64,000 bases of DNA, taken from positions 4,971,001-5,035,000 of the forward strand of contig NC_092671.1 of NCBI RefSeq assembly GCF_964355755.1, read 5' to 3'. The notes beneath the pieces are model-generated. The model did not search any database and was not told the origin of the DNA. It worked only from the letters and a program-made list of their open reading frames with translations. Below, piece after piece: positions 1-10,286 of this stretch; position 1 is the first letter of the stretch; every line of letters begins with the position of its first letter. Source of the stretch: Antedon mediterranea. Its lineage: Eukaryota; Echinodermata; Crinoidea; Comatulida; Antedonidae. The position numbers and the translations under genes are program-made.

Positions 1-1140
1 ATTGTACATTCCGTTAATTGTCTTCAAGTCGTCATCAGACAAGGAAGAGAAGAATGAGATGGTTTTTTGTCTGTGAGGAGATAGTATTGATGAAACTAGT
101 TTTACATCTGGGAATGATTCCACCTCCTCCCTAATCAGGTTTCTTAGTCCAAATTGATTGGTGATAATAATCGCATCGTTCAAAAGTGTAAGATTCTGTG
201 GACTCAGATTTCCAGTATCATCCAATGACTGCAACATGTCTATTGTACTTTTGACGTTGGAAAATGTAGCGTTGTTCAATAAATCACTGTACACACATTT
301 AAGCATACTGAATAGTCCATCCTCGCGGCGCTCGTCATACCAGGATGAAAAAACTACCTTTATCATTTGGTACGTTTCCTCTGTTGTTCCTTATGAAACA
401 AACAAATACAGTGTTATTTATTAACTCGACCGATACATTATGTTATTTTTGGGCTAGTATTTAGTAGCACAGTGAGATATTTCTCACTATTTACAGGTTT
501 ATCTTTATAGCAGAAGGTGTGATCATGATTTTCAGCTTTAAACATAATTAAATTTTTTTTTTTATATATCAAACTACAGATGTAACTTGGTCTATATTCT
601 TGAATTGGATCCTCGACGATTAAATTAAAAATGACGGTAAAAGTTCATTTAATTGTTTACCTTTGGGCTTACTTTGAACTACTTTTTTGGGGCTAGGTTC
701 ATCTTCGTCTTCACTCTCATCTATAAATAACATGTTTATACGGTATGAATAAATATAATTAGATTAAATTGTTGTTAAATTGATATAATGGTACATTAAA
801 ATGTATCATAAGAAATTCAACATAAATGATGCAATATATATTTTACAATATTTTATTATTAGCATATTTTAAAACAATTTCAACATTTAATCTTTAATTA
901 TTTAAAAAATTAAATTACCATGTCTTCTTTTTGTCGTGCTTTGAGACGATTTTTCATCTAAATAAAATTAAGAAAATAAATGTTATATTATTTAGAATAA
1001 TTATGAATTACAAAATTATGTGTTATACATATCAGTGGACGAATTTTATAATGTGGACGGTTATAGCCTTGTTATTATTTGTAAAGTCGGCTAAAAGAAG
1101 TGTCAACAAAATCATCAAACTTACGTTCACGATCTGCCAT
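1..1140 (-). CDS. 5' part of a gene with a tentative death-effector-like domain (runs off left edge)
   Basis: Four spliced exons read on the minus strand: 1125-1140 (ATG at 1138-1140), 919-957, 661-720 and 1-380, the last open to the window edge. All three introns are GT-AG and all interrupt a codon after its first base, so the joined frame stays open for 165 codons. Residues ~1-40 are charged and probably disordered, with an acidic run followed by SPKKVV. From about residue 45 the sequence looks helical. The stretch containing IDMLQSLDDTGNLSPQNL and FGLRNLI has the spacing of a death-effector-domain helix bundle; this fold assignment is inferred from pattern only. In echinoderms such domains occur in apoptosis and NLR-like proteins, but the C-terminal part is outside the window, so no function is assigned. 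The gene model is stronger than the domain call. Confidence 0.6.
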
Positions 1141-1290
1141 TTTCCCAAATTATGTGCCTATCTGCAAAACAATTGTGTGTAAATCATTTTTACGGTAGTT
1201 GTTTAAATTACCATCCACCGTCTATATCATACATCAATCTTTTATTAAAGATGTATGAGGTAATAATTCACTAAATTTTGTTGGACATGA

Positions 1291-1745
1291 CATTTTAATG
1301 TCACGTAATAGTAAGTGGATCGAAAAATGTATTTACCTGACAAAACTGTAATTTAAAGCAAAACAATATTCAATGCCAGCCAATGGGTTTTTGGTGGAAT
1401 TATTTTGTGAAAATTAAGTGAAAACACTATTTTTGGGGTATTTTTTCTACGGAAGTGAATAACTTTATTAAAACTATAACAAAATAACCTATTCAGTCTG
1501 ACTTAATCAATCTTCATTTCTCAGGTTTTGGGGGGACATCTTTAAATGATTATGGCCTTTATGTCAATATTAAATCCTTTGCTCGGAAATGAAATTGTTT
1601 TTAATTATTATTTAGCACATCTAGGCTAATACTAATTGTTACTGTAACACCGTACAGGAGGACAAAATTTCCACTCGACAGTGCAGTTCTTCCCACTCGA
1701 CAGTGCAGTTCTTTTTGGGAAAGCCACTCGACAGTGCAGTTCTTT
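1291..1745 (+). repeat. foldback-element fragment: shared internal module plus three 21-nt direct repeats
   Basis: Positions ~1310-1410 are clearly related to ~7240-7345 (inside the foldback element at 6896-8125) and, inverted, to ~17795-17885. All share a core like CTGTAATTTAAAGCAAA. Just downstream, the 21-nt unit starting CCACTCGACAGTGCAGTTCT occurs three times (about 1671, 1692 and 1721) with uneven spacers. I find no inverted partner array nearby. A one-ended or deleted relative of the other inverted-array elements in this window is the simplest reading. Confidence 0.5.
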
Positions 1746-3140
1746 TGAACTGATCCACTTTTGGTTACCCGCAGGTGCTGATAGTACTTTTGTTCTGTTT
1801 TGTTGAATGATGCCGTACCTTGTTTATGATTTTTGTATGTTACCTGGAAATTGAATAAAAAATGTATGTATAGAATACCATTAACCGTTTTAAAAAATCT
1901 CTTTTCTGATATGATAAATGGTATCTTAAATCATGCGTATCAAACTTCTCATGCAACTAATAAGGCAAACGTGTGTGCTCATACAATAGATTAGAACTGG
2001 AATATTAGCAAGTATGAAACTGACCATGTTTAGGATTTGGCTTACGGCTTGCTCAGCTATGGATCCTTTATCTATGTACGTCTATACCTGTATAGGCCTA
2101 CAGTATGAGCATCTATAGAATGATTCAGGATATTGACTATATACAAGTAGAAGGACTATAATCAATCATAAAAAAATATGGTTTCCTATGCAGAACGTAG
2201 ATTCAACAGTAACATTATTACTGCATGGTAGAACGATACACACAGTAGGCCTACTGTTTAATGATGAATAATCCAAATCAACAATCAACCAGTTTTCGTC
2301 ACACTGTAGTTAATTCAGATTAAAATTTGCATGACAATTGTGAATAATATTATAAAAACATATGCATGTTGAATTGAAAACGTTTTAATTTCATAGTCTT
2401 GGTTTAGTGGCTCAGCCAAGCCCGTTTAATTCTACACGTGTACTTGGTCTTCTTCGTTAAAAAAATGTCTTCAGAGATCACATCTGTGGATGAGTATCAT
2501 TTTTATTTCTGTTGTAGCGTACAATCGAGAACTGCTGGTGTTCTGCCGTACCATGAAAAACAATAAATATCTCATCGCTTCCTCGCCTCTACCTTTCCCC
2601 CATCCCTCTGTCTTGTCAAGGTCAATATTAACCCTTTTCCTGTGGCATCCCGGATGATATAAAATTTGTAATTTTTTAAATTATTTTTTCTATTATGTAT
2701 TTTATGGTTTCGTCTGTTGAGGCAGCCGATATTTGCCCTTGTTGATGGCATCAGTAGAGAATAAAATTCAATAACACTGCAGTACCAATTGTCGAGGAAA
2801 TGGTGATTCAAGAACCAGAAGATTTCGAGTTTGAGACACTTTTACTCCTAGGCGTCTTGGTTAAACTGAGCCCGTTGGGAGTAGCATTTTAACTCTCAAA
2901 CATAATCTTCATTTTTACAGTTTACATATTCACAGTAGGCTATTGGTTGAAATGGTTTAGAAATTCCTTTCTAGTCGTAGGCCTATTTGAATTAGATTAC
3001 ATTTTTTGGCGGGAAAGGAATTATAGCCACACCCACATTTTCAGAAAACGTAATTTCAAAGTAATTTCAGGTAAGCCTACCTTAAATTCTTGAAGAAGTT
3101 GTAGAGTAATAAGTATTAGTTCTCTTACGGTGCTTGTCAC

Positions 3141-3176
3141 CAGGGAAGAGTGAGATAAAAAACTCACTCTTCCCTG
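3141..3176. repeat. short perfect hairpin
   Basis: CAGGGAAGAGTGAG is followed after a short A-rich loop by its exact complement, giving a 14-bp stem that extends imperfectly outward. No gene end is nearby, so it is read as a repeat relic, not a terminator. Confidence 0.5.
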
Positions 3177-3689
3177 TTTTGGTGGTTTCGTGGCGTATAC
3201 ACAGTACCTTGGTTTAACATCAACGGTTCCAAATCGCAAATGAATTCTAACCTGTAGTGGTTACTGACTAAAAACTGCTGTGTAATCGAAATAATATAGA
3301 TTTAGCCAATCAATACGGTTACACAACAATGAAAGTATGTACGTAATGGCGGAAGGATAATCATCTATTTTTTGGTGATTGTGATGAGTGGTAATTTGGC
3401 ACAGCTATACATTTTGTTCATGCGTTTGAAAGAAAAAAATAAAATTACTAATGAAAAATAGAAGCATTTTTTTAGAAAAATGTCTAAAAAATGAACTTGT
3501 GTGAATTGTTTCGATCTTCCTATCCAATTTTTAATTGCAAAATGCCATCTTCAATCATTATTATTTTAAAACCTTGTTTATATTATGTAATAACGATCCT
3601 CTTTTTATATTTTTTTTTACAAAATTCAATTATAAACACGGAAACATGGACAAAAGCAACCACCAGTAGGCCTAGACGTACATGCTATA

Positions 3690-3780
3690 GTCACTTGCGT
3701 AATAATTAATCTGGGTTTTCGTATTCCTTGTCGGCCTGGCCTTACAAGGAATACGAAAACCCAGATTATACGCAAGTGAC
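3690..3780. mobile_element. 91-bp near-perfect palindromic MITE
   Basis: The ends are GTCACTTGCGTA and TACGCAAGTGAC. The two arms pair over roughly 39 bp with minimal mismatch around a ~12-bp centre. It is flanked by ATA on both sides, a possible 3-bp target duplication. It has no coding capacity. It is a hairpin-only non-autonomous element whose superfamily I cannot assign. Confidence 0.55.
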
Positions 3781-4565
3781 ATAATATTTTGTTCACCCAT
3801 ATTTAACAAAATCATCCTGAGATTTAAGACGTATAGCCGATGTTTTGTTTATTATTAATTAGATGGAATTATAGTGTCGATTGTTTAATATTTTCTGTAT
3901 CACTTTTTTTTTATTCTAAATTGTTTTTGGTGTGTTTCTGATTGCCTTGGTTTTAATCCATTCACTATTAAAGAAAACTGGATAAACCAAATAAAAGATT
4001 TTGAAGGGCACCATAACAAACCATCCCGCCTGCCCAAAAAAAAGATGGAAACAAATCGTGGAAATGTCGAAATTACGGAAAACGTTTCAAGAGGATTACA
4101 GAACATTTCCAATTGTTGATTATGGTGGAGTACGTAGGCCTATAGTGTATTTCATCTAAAGTGAGCCCCGACAAGCTAACAAATTGCCCAAAGGTATAAA
4201 AACAGTGTAACGGTTGAAACACTCATGCGTTACGTTTGACAATGTATAACTTCGATGAATAAATATTAAATAATGAATATCAATCCCGAGGAATTTCTTT
4301 TATACTTTTAAATAAACACCTCACTCAATCAAACAATATGTCTATAGCATATGCTTCAGAATACAAAGACCTTGTCGTATCCACCGTTTAGATACAGGTA
4401 TAATGCGTGGGCAATGAATGCAACTGTGTGTAATATCGCAAGTCATCTGCCTACCATACAATATGCATTAAAAAACTCTTTTCCTCGATAATTTTAGAGT
4501 AATATTTATTTTTCATAACATACTGTATTATAATTTTGCTCATTTAGTCAAAATGATGAAATGTG

Positions 4566-4690
4566 AGATGTGCCTATATATGGTAGTGATATATTTAAAT
4601 ACGGTAGTGATATGACATCATCATGTCCATATTTGGGCAAATCACATATTTTTGTCACATAAAGTTTGATAGTGTAGACAAGTCTTAAGA
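4566..4690 (+). repeat. short interspersed MITE copy (family also at 10156-10285 and 36371-36476)
   Basis: It contains 'TATGGTAGTGATAT', 'GACATCATCATGTCCA' and 'AAGTTTGATAGTGTAGACA' in the same order as the copy at 36371-36476. The copy at 10156-10285 is inverted and has matching inverted ends (AGCTCT...AGAGCT). It is about 120 bp long and noncoding, and lies just past the 3' end of the zinc-finger gene. Confidence 0.6.
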
Positions 4691-4702
4691 AAGAAAGATT
4701 TA

Positions 4703-5899
4703 TTAATTTAATAAATGAATTTTTGAGTGTGTGTTTAAACTGCTTTTACTTCTAAAGCTATGTCCACATTGTTCACATTTAAAGGGCATTTCTCCAGTAT
4801 GTTTTCTAAAGTGAACTTTTAAGTTACTCCTTTGTGTGAACCGTTCCCCACAATGTTCACACTCGTGTGGTTTCTCTCCTGTGTGCACCAACACGTGTTG
4901 TTTCAACATTGCATTTTCAATAAATCTTTTCCCACAAACTAGACATTCACATGGCTTGTTCCCAGTGTGTGTCTGCACATGTTTTCTCAATTGACTTTTA
5001 GCTTTAAAGTCTTTCTCACAATACGTACAGTGGTATGGTTTTTCTCCGGTATGTACCCTAACATGTACTTTCAATTGGCTACTATCTGTAAACTTCTTTC
5101 CACAATGTTCACATACATATAGTTTCTGATTTTTGTCTCTTACGGTATGTGTTTTAGCATGTTTTTGCAACAGTTCCGAATGTTTAAATCTTTTCCCACA
5201 AATGTTGCCGTCAATCTCAAAATTACACTGGTAATTCTTCTCATCAGAATGCACAACCGAATGTCTCTTCAACTTTGAACCATCGATAAATTTCTTCCCG
5301 CATTGATCGCACACGTAAGGCCTCTCGTTGGAATGTATTCTTAGGTGCTTAGTCAACGCACTTTTCCCGTTAAATCGTTTGTCACATTCCTGACAACTGT
5401 ATGGTTTTTCACCCGTATGAATCCTAAGATGCACGTTCAGATGACTCTTTTCGCCAAACATTTTACCACAGTCTTCACACTCGTGTCGTTTTTCTTTCTG
5501 TGCGTCTGAATGTACTTGCATGTGTCTATTTAAATGGCTACTAGTTTTAAATTGTTTGTTACATAGTTTACATGTATACGGTGTTTCACCTGTATGTGTT
5601 CTTAAATGTATTTTAAGTTGGCTTGTGTCCTTAAACTTTTTTTCACAATGTTCACATTTATGTGGTTTTTCTTCGGTATTCATTTTTAACTTGCCAGTTA
5701 ATTTATTTTTACCTTCTTGTGGCTTATGAATCTTAACATGTTTTTTTAAATGAACTTTTGTATTAAGTGTGTGATCACATGGTAATTCTAGTGGTATTTC
5801 CTCTCCATTTGTAGCTTTCAAATGTATTTCGGCTGTAATTTCTTCCTTTTCTTCCACACAACCTAATCTCATTTTTAATTTCATTACTGCCTTTTCCAT
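4703..5899 (-). CDS. C2H2 zinc-finger protein with 11 full fingers
   Basis: A 398-residue reading frame in one exon. Eleven complete C2H2 fingers follow a degenerate first one (CDHTLNTKVHLKKH). Most have the canonical CxxC-x12-HxxxH spacing with TGEKP-type linkers, as in TGEKPYHCTYCEK. Finger 7 is unusual, with an expanded knuckle (CNFEIDGNIC). Polydactyl arrays of this kind normally bind DNA as nuclear transcription factors. No KRAB, BTB or ZAD domain is visible in this exon. The frame stays open upstream of the ATG at 5899 to a good acceptor at 5967/5968, so the true start may lie in an upstream exon. A GTGAGT donor-like site on the minus strand at 6173-6184 could belong to such an exon. 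Target and process are unknown. Confidence 0.85.
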   Translation of the reverse strand: MEKAVMKLKMRLGCVEEKEEITAEIHLKATNGEEIPLELPCDHTLNTKVHLKKHVKIHKPQEGKNKLTGKLKMNTEEKPHKCEHCEKKFKDTSQLKIHLRTHTGETPYTCKLCNKQFKTSSHLNRHMQVHSDAQKEKRHECEDCGKMFGEKSHLNVHLRIHTGEKPYSCQECDKRFNGKSALTKHLRIHSNERPYVCDQCGKKFIDGSKLKRHSVVHSDEKNYQCNFEIDGNICGKRFKHSELLQKHAKTHTVRDKNQKLYVCEHCGKKFTDSSQLKVHVRVHTGEKPYHCTYCEKDFKAKSQLRKHVQTHTGNKPCECLVCGKRFIENAMLKQHVLVHTGEKPHECEHCGERFTQRSNLKVHFRKHTGEMPFKCEQCGHSFRSKSSLNTHSKIHLLN

Positions 5900-5967
5900 G
5901 GAACCTATATAATTCTGTTTAACTGGCTTGACTGAGAATTTTCTTCCTGGACTTGAACTTGAATTCC

Positions 5968-6895
5968 TGCAATTACAAAAATACCAATGTATTAATTAAC
6001 ATTAATGTAAAGTATTAATTATTATAAATGCTGTATTATGGCAGGGATGAATACAGTACCGTATCATATCACAGTTGAATCCAGATATCTCAAAAGGTTT
6101 TCCCTTTGATTGGTACGGTACACTGACTGTATCCTTCTAAATTATTAAATTAGATAACAGCACCAGTAGTGTCAACACCACTCACTTTTCAGTATCAACA
6201 GTTTGGAAATTAGTTTACATATTTTAAATTTTCGATTTGATGGGTTATCCAGGTGGAATTCTTTTTTTTATTATGTACTTGCTACTACTACTACTACAGT
6301 ACTAGCCTACTCAATCAAAATATCAATCTACTCAACACTGAGTTAATGAATCTTTCTGGCCATTTTAACAACCATCTACTACTACAGTACTACCATAGAG
6401 CTATAAATTAGCTCCATAATAATCTATGCACAAATTCACTAGGTTTATGAAAGCCTGCGTACAGAGGAACCCGTACAGAGTAGAGCTAGGCTAGTAGAGG
6501 TCCGGTACATCATCAAGCTGGGCGACCAACAATAAAGGCTAGGCCTAGTCCTAGATAGAGGGCCTGGCGCCCACCACATGGTTATGCCTGATAGAAAGAT
6601 ATATATTTATTACTTTATATACATATTAAACTTATATTACGAGCTAACTAGCCGCGCCTATAATATTACTAGGCCTAGAGACTGAAACGAAAACAAAGTC
6701 AAACGCCGTACAGAGAAATATTATTCTACCGTTTCGGTTCGGTAGCATGTTATTTTTAGAATTCTTTCCTCTGGAACCCCTCTGTAGCATACAAGACTAC
6801 GGCCGGGTAATCCTACGGCCGCACGACGGCGTCTTATAGTGAGCATTGTGTGGTAGTTTAACCTTTATACAGTACTAAGTTAGGAGTCTTTTTAT
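5968..6895. other. upstream region/intron of the zinc-finger gene
   Basis: Noncoding. Positions ~5968-6320 are duplicated at 13010-14900. The stretch at ~6440-6850 is less AT-rich, with TAGGCCTA-type filler, and may hold the promoter. I cannot place a transcription start. Confidence 0.4.
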
Positions 6896-8125
6896 AACCG
6901 TCTCGGCCAAAGTCAAGTCGCCCGCAGTCGGCCCCACATCAAGTCGGCCCCAAGTCAACTCGGCCCCAAGTCAACTCGGCCTCAAGTCAACTCGGCCTCA
7001 CGTCAACTCGGCCAAAAACTAATCGGTCAACTCGGCCACAATAAAGTATGGAACGCAAAAAGTGCTTAATATTATTATGATTCTTACTATCCACGCTTTA
7101 AAAAAAATGAATAAAAAAAATATATATATAATAAAGAAATATTTCTTACAAAAAACGCTGCTCGCTTATTGACGTAACTGTTTTAAAGATATATTGTCCC
7201 TCTAAAAAATATTTTTTAATTCAAATTTGTTTTTGAATGTGTCATTTTATTGTCACATATAAGTTATTTTACCTGAAAAAAATGTAATTAAAGGCAAAAA
7301 ATACTTCAATTGTCTGTCAGACAATGTGGTTTTTGAGTTATAATAATTAAACGTTTCTTTTCTCTTTTTATAATGTGAATTTTGTTACAGAAGTGATAAT
7401 TTATTGCTAAGGTCAAGTCTGGGGGTCAATTTCATGGACTGTTTTGATAATAATTCAATGATCTCGTGTGACGTAGCGGGCTAGAGCAGCAGCGGGATAA
7501 TATAATTAAATAATATCATATAAAAAAATGAACTCATTGCCGATATGAATATAAGTACCCGCGTGTTACAAAAACACGTGCAGGTACCGCATTTTAGTAA
7601 ATCGAAGACGGGGGCCTACGTTCCACCATTTGGCCATAGAAAAAAAAGGGGAAACCCCCGGTCAGTAAAAACACGTAGCAGTTGTAGACATCGAATTTTA
7701 TTAAACGTAAATAAAGGAAAGTTGGTGAAATCATTCCTATTTTTTTTGCTAAATATATTGTCTAAATATTAATATTCATTAAAAGTCAGAATTATTTATA
7801 GTTAAAAAATTGTGAAGAAATATTATTTTATCAATCCCCTTCATTTGCACTTTTTGCGTTCCATACTTTAACAGGGCCGAGTTGACCGATTATTTTTTGG
7901 CCGAGTTGACGTGAGGCCGAGTTGACGTGAGGCCGAGTTGACTTGAGGCCGAGTTGACTTGAGGCCGAGTTGACTTGAGGCCGAGTTGACTTGAGGCCGA
8001 GTTGACTTGAGGCCGAGTTGACTTGAGGCCGAGTTGACTTGAGGCCGAGTTGACTTGAGGCCGAGTTGACTTGAGGCCGAGTTGACTTTGGCCGAGACGG
8101 TTTAGGGCCGACTTGGATCGAAATC
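6896..8125. mobile_element. TU/foldback-like element A (16-bp inverted terminal arrays, 8-bp target duplication)
   Basis: The left end is a short array of AACTCGGCC-type units (6897-7030). The right end (7868-8100) is the inverted counterpart, about 13 copies of the 16-bp unit GGCCGAGTTGACTTGA. The outermost AACCGTCTCGGCC is matched by GGCCGAGACGGTT on the right. CTTTTTAT flanks both sides (6888-6895 and 8126-8133), an 8-bp target duplication. Inside the arrays, GTATGGAACGCAAAAAGTGC (left) and its complement (right) form a second inverted layer. The core is AT-rich with no real gene; the open frame at 7545-7772 has no family motif. Inverted repeats made of short tandem units with 8-bp duplications match the published layout of sea-urchin TU elements. 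That family link is inference. Confidence 0.75.
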
Positions 8126-8151
8126 CTTTTTATTACCGTAATAAATTGAAT

Positions 8152-8755
8152 AGAAAACTAAAGACCTAAGATATCTTACTGTAGAAACCTAAAGAAATGG
8201 AGGATAGTAATAACCCTTTAAAAAAAATGTTTATTGTATTTAAGCAACCATAGAGATATTATATATCTCTATGAAGCAACATAATTTCAATTTATTTGTT
8301 TAATACATGGATGTAATGCTAGATAAGTACAAGAAGCAAGACAATTATTAAATAAATCACTGAAAATATTTAATGATAAATTATACTGGTCTGGTGTGGT
8401 TGTAAAATCAACTGGATGAAATACTTGCCATTTCTTTATACTGTAATTGTTTGTATATATATTATGTGACCTGTATGTACCACTAGAAAATCTAAAATTG
8501 TTTACCGAAAACCACATCTTAGAAATAAACCCCCTTTAGTGGTAATAGAATAATCTAATTCTAACCATTCAAAAAGTCTCTAAAATACATTGCATTAAGA
8601 TATCTTAGGTCTTAGTTTTCTAGACACCCATCAACGGATCTAGAAAACTAAGACCCAAGATATTTCTAGATCTAAAAAACTATAATATCTTAGGTCTTAG
8701 TGTTCTAGACACCCATCAACGGATCTAGAAAACTAGACACCCAATTCGCACAATG
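8152..8755. repeat. inverted plus tandem repeat cluster (AGATATCTTAGGTCTTAG family)
   Basis: AAAACTAAAGACCTAAGATA (8154 onwards) is repeated inverted near 8598. From 8601 an ~85-bp unit with 'TAGACACCCATCAACGGATC' occurs twice in tandem (starts 8601 and 8686), each copy internally palindromic. It is noncoding and of unknown origin. Confidence 0.55.
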
Positions 8756-9931
8756 ATTGGCCTAGCTACCCAAAGTTCCCAAATGATAGCCTAACAACAA
8801 TAAACAGATTAACTACCAATCATTTTAACTCCATTATAAAATATCGTTGGAAATATCGAACAGCGTCCGACTTCATGGTGATAAGTATAACAAGTATCAT
8901 CATATCATACGTAAATATTTTTTATTATTATTTATTTTATTTATTTATTTTTATTTCAACAATATTTTATAAACCTTATTTAGTGAGGGTGACCCTAAAC
9001 AGCATATGCTGACAATCAAGGGGCACTCATATAAACATTATAAAAAAAAACATATATGGAAAAAGAAAAACGGACGAACTATGTTTTAAAAAATATATAT
9101 ACATAAATACAAAAATATAGCCTACAATACTATACAAAACGTTTTTTTATTGGAATTAAATATTTTTTTAGAGCAGACTTAAAATTGTTTATTGTAAATA
9201 TAATTTAATTTTGCTTACTACAATAAATACCGTAATCATCTTTATTTATTGGAAAATAATTGAAAGAACTAACTGTGTACAGATTAAACAACAACACAAA
9301 AATTAATTATGGCATCGAATTATGTTGATGTCATTAATCAATAAATTAAACATTTCACATAGTAATAAATACAAGGATGAAAATTTACTTGTCCTGTTGT
9401 GTTTAACAATATTTAAAGCATGATTTGCGTTCATTGATTGAAGCTCATGTTTAATTGTGAGAATTCCACAAGTTTTTTTTATGAAACTTAACAAGAAACA
9501 TGCAAGTGTAGTTTATGGAAATGTATTATGGACGGACAACGTATTCAGATGTTTTATAATAATCATAGTTCCGACAGTACCTATACCGCCCTCTGTGTGT
9601 ATCAAGATACACATATTGATTTGATTACAGTACAGTAATAGATCACATGACATTTCACAAAATATTACCATCTAAATACAGTATTACGCAAACAGCATTC
9701 ACATTGTACTGTATTGTATCGATCTATTTTCAAGATTGTAATTGTTCAAACAGGAACAAAACAAAAGTTTAATTTAATAAAAAGTTCGAGTTACTCAGTA
9801 ACTTTCGCTCTCTTTGAAAATTTCAACACAGCATAGTACAGTAGTATTATTAATTTTGTTTTCCTTTGTATTGTATTCAATAACATGTTTTATTTATTTA
9901 TTTATTTATTCAAGATCCAACAGTGTATAAA

Positions 9932-9964
9932 CAGGGAGTTGTTATTTCTAATAACAACTCCCTG
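9932..9964. repeat. perfect 15-bp hairpin, family shared with 54823-54853
   Basis: CAGGGAGTTGTTATT, a 3-nt loop, then the exact complement. An almost identical hairpin occurs at 54823-54853, so this is a dispersed element and not chance. Confidence 0.55.
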
Positions 9965-10155
9965 GTATAAAGAAAAACAACAATACAGGATCGCCATAAA
10001 ATATACATTTGATTTGAAAAAAAGAATAAGGAAAACAAACAGATGTATTGTAGGCCTATTTACATTAATTACAACTGTACACACATGTAATAATACTCAT
10101 ACATAATGTAATATTCATAGGCCTTCGGTCCTTCTATAAATCAAAAACTCATAAT

Positions 10156-10285
10156 AGCTCTTTCTACACTATCAAACTTTTTGTGACAAAAAAATGTAAT
10201 GTGCCAATATATGGACAAGATGATGTCATATCAATACCATATTTAGAATATTACTACCATATTTAAACTAGTTTATAGACAGAGC
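10156..10285 (-). mobile_element. ~130-bp MITE just downstream of the GT92 stop codon
   Basis: The ends are AGCTCTTTCTACACTATCAA and its imperfect complement TAGACAGAGCT. Related copies lie at 4566-4690 and 36371-36476. It abuts the stop codon and so probably forms part of the GT92 3' UTR. Confidence 0.55.
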
Positions 10286-10286
10286 T

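Larger units (their letters stand above)
1141..4702. other. intergenic stretch with repeats only
   Basis: No supportable gene. It holds a repeat module and 21-nt repeats (1291-1745), a hairpin at 3141-3176, a 91-bp near-perfect palindrome at 3690-3780 and a short MITE-like copy at about 4566-4690. Open frames here (for example 2572-2811, 3021-3239, 3491-3709) are short, unspliced and show no family motif. Confidence 0.6.
8134..10286. other. intergenic stretch, no gene seen
   Basis: Contains inverted and tandem repeats at 8152-8755, AT-rich microsatellite-like DNA around 8920-8960, a perfect 15-bp hairpin at 9932-9964 and a MITE at 10156-10285. The small frames at 8287-8517, 9303-9494 and 9885-10106 have no supporting features. 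Confidence 0.5.

Noticed and set aside
7545-7772. 75-codon plus-strand frame in element A
   Set aside because: Low-complexity basic sequence over AT-rich repeat DNA, no motif, overlaps the shared core box.
7868-8100. Regular direct repeats resembling a CRISPR array
   Set aside because: Head-to-tail units with no spacers, inverted counterpart at 6900-7030, eukaryotic context.
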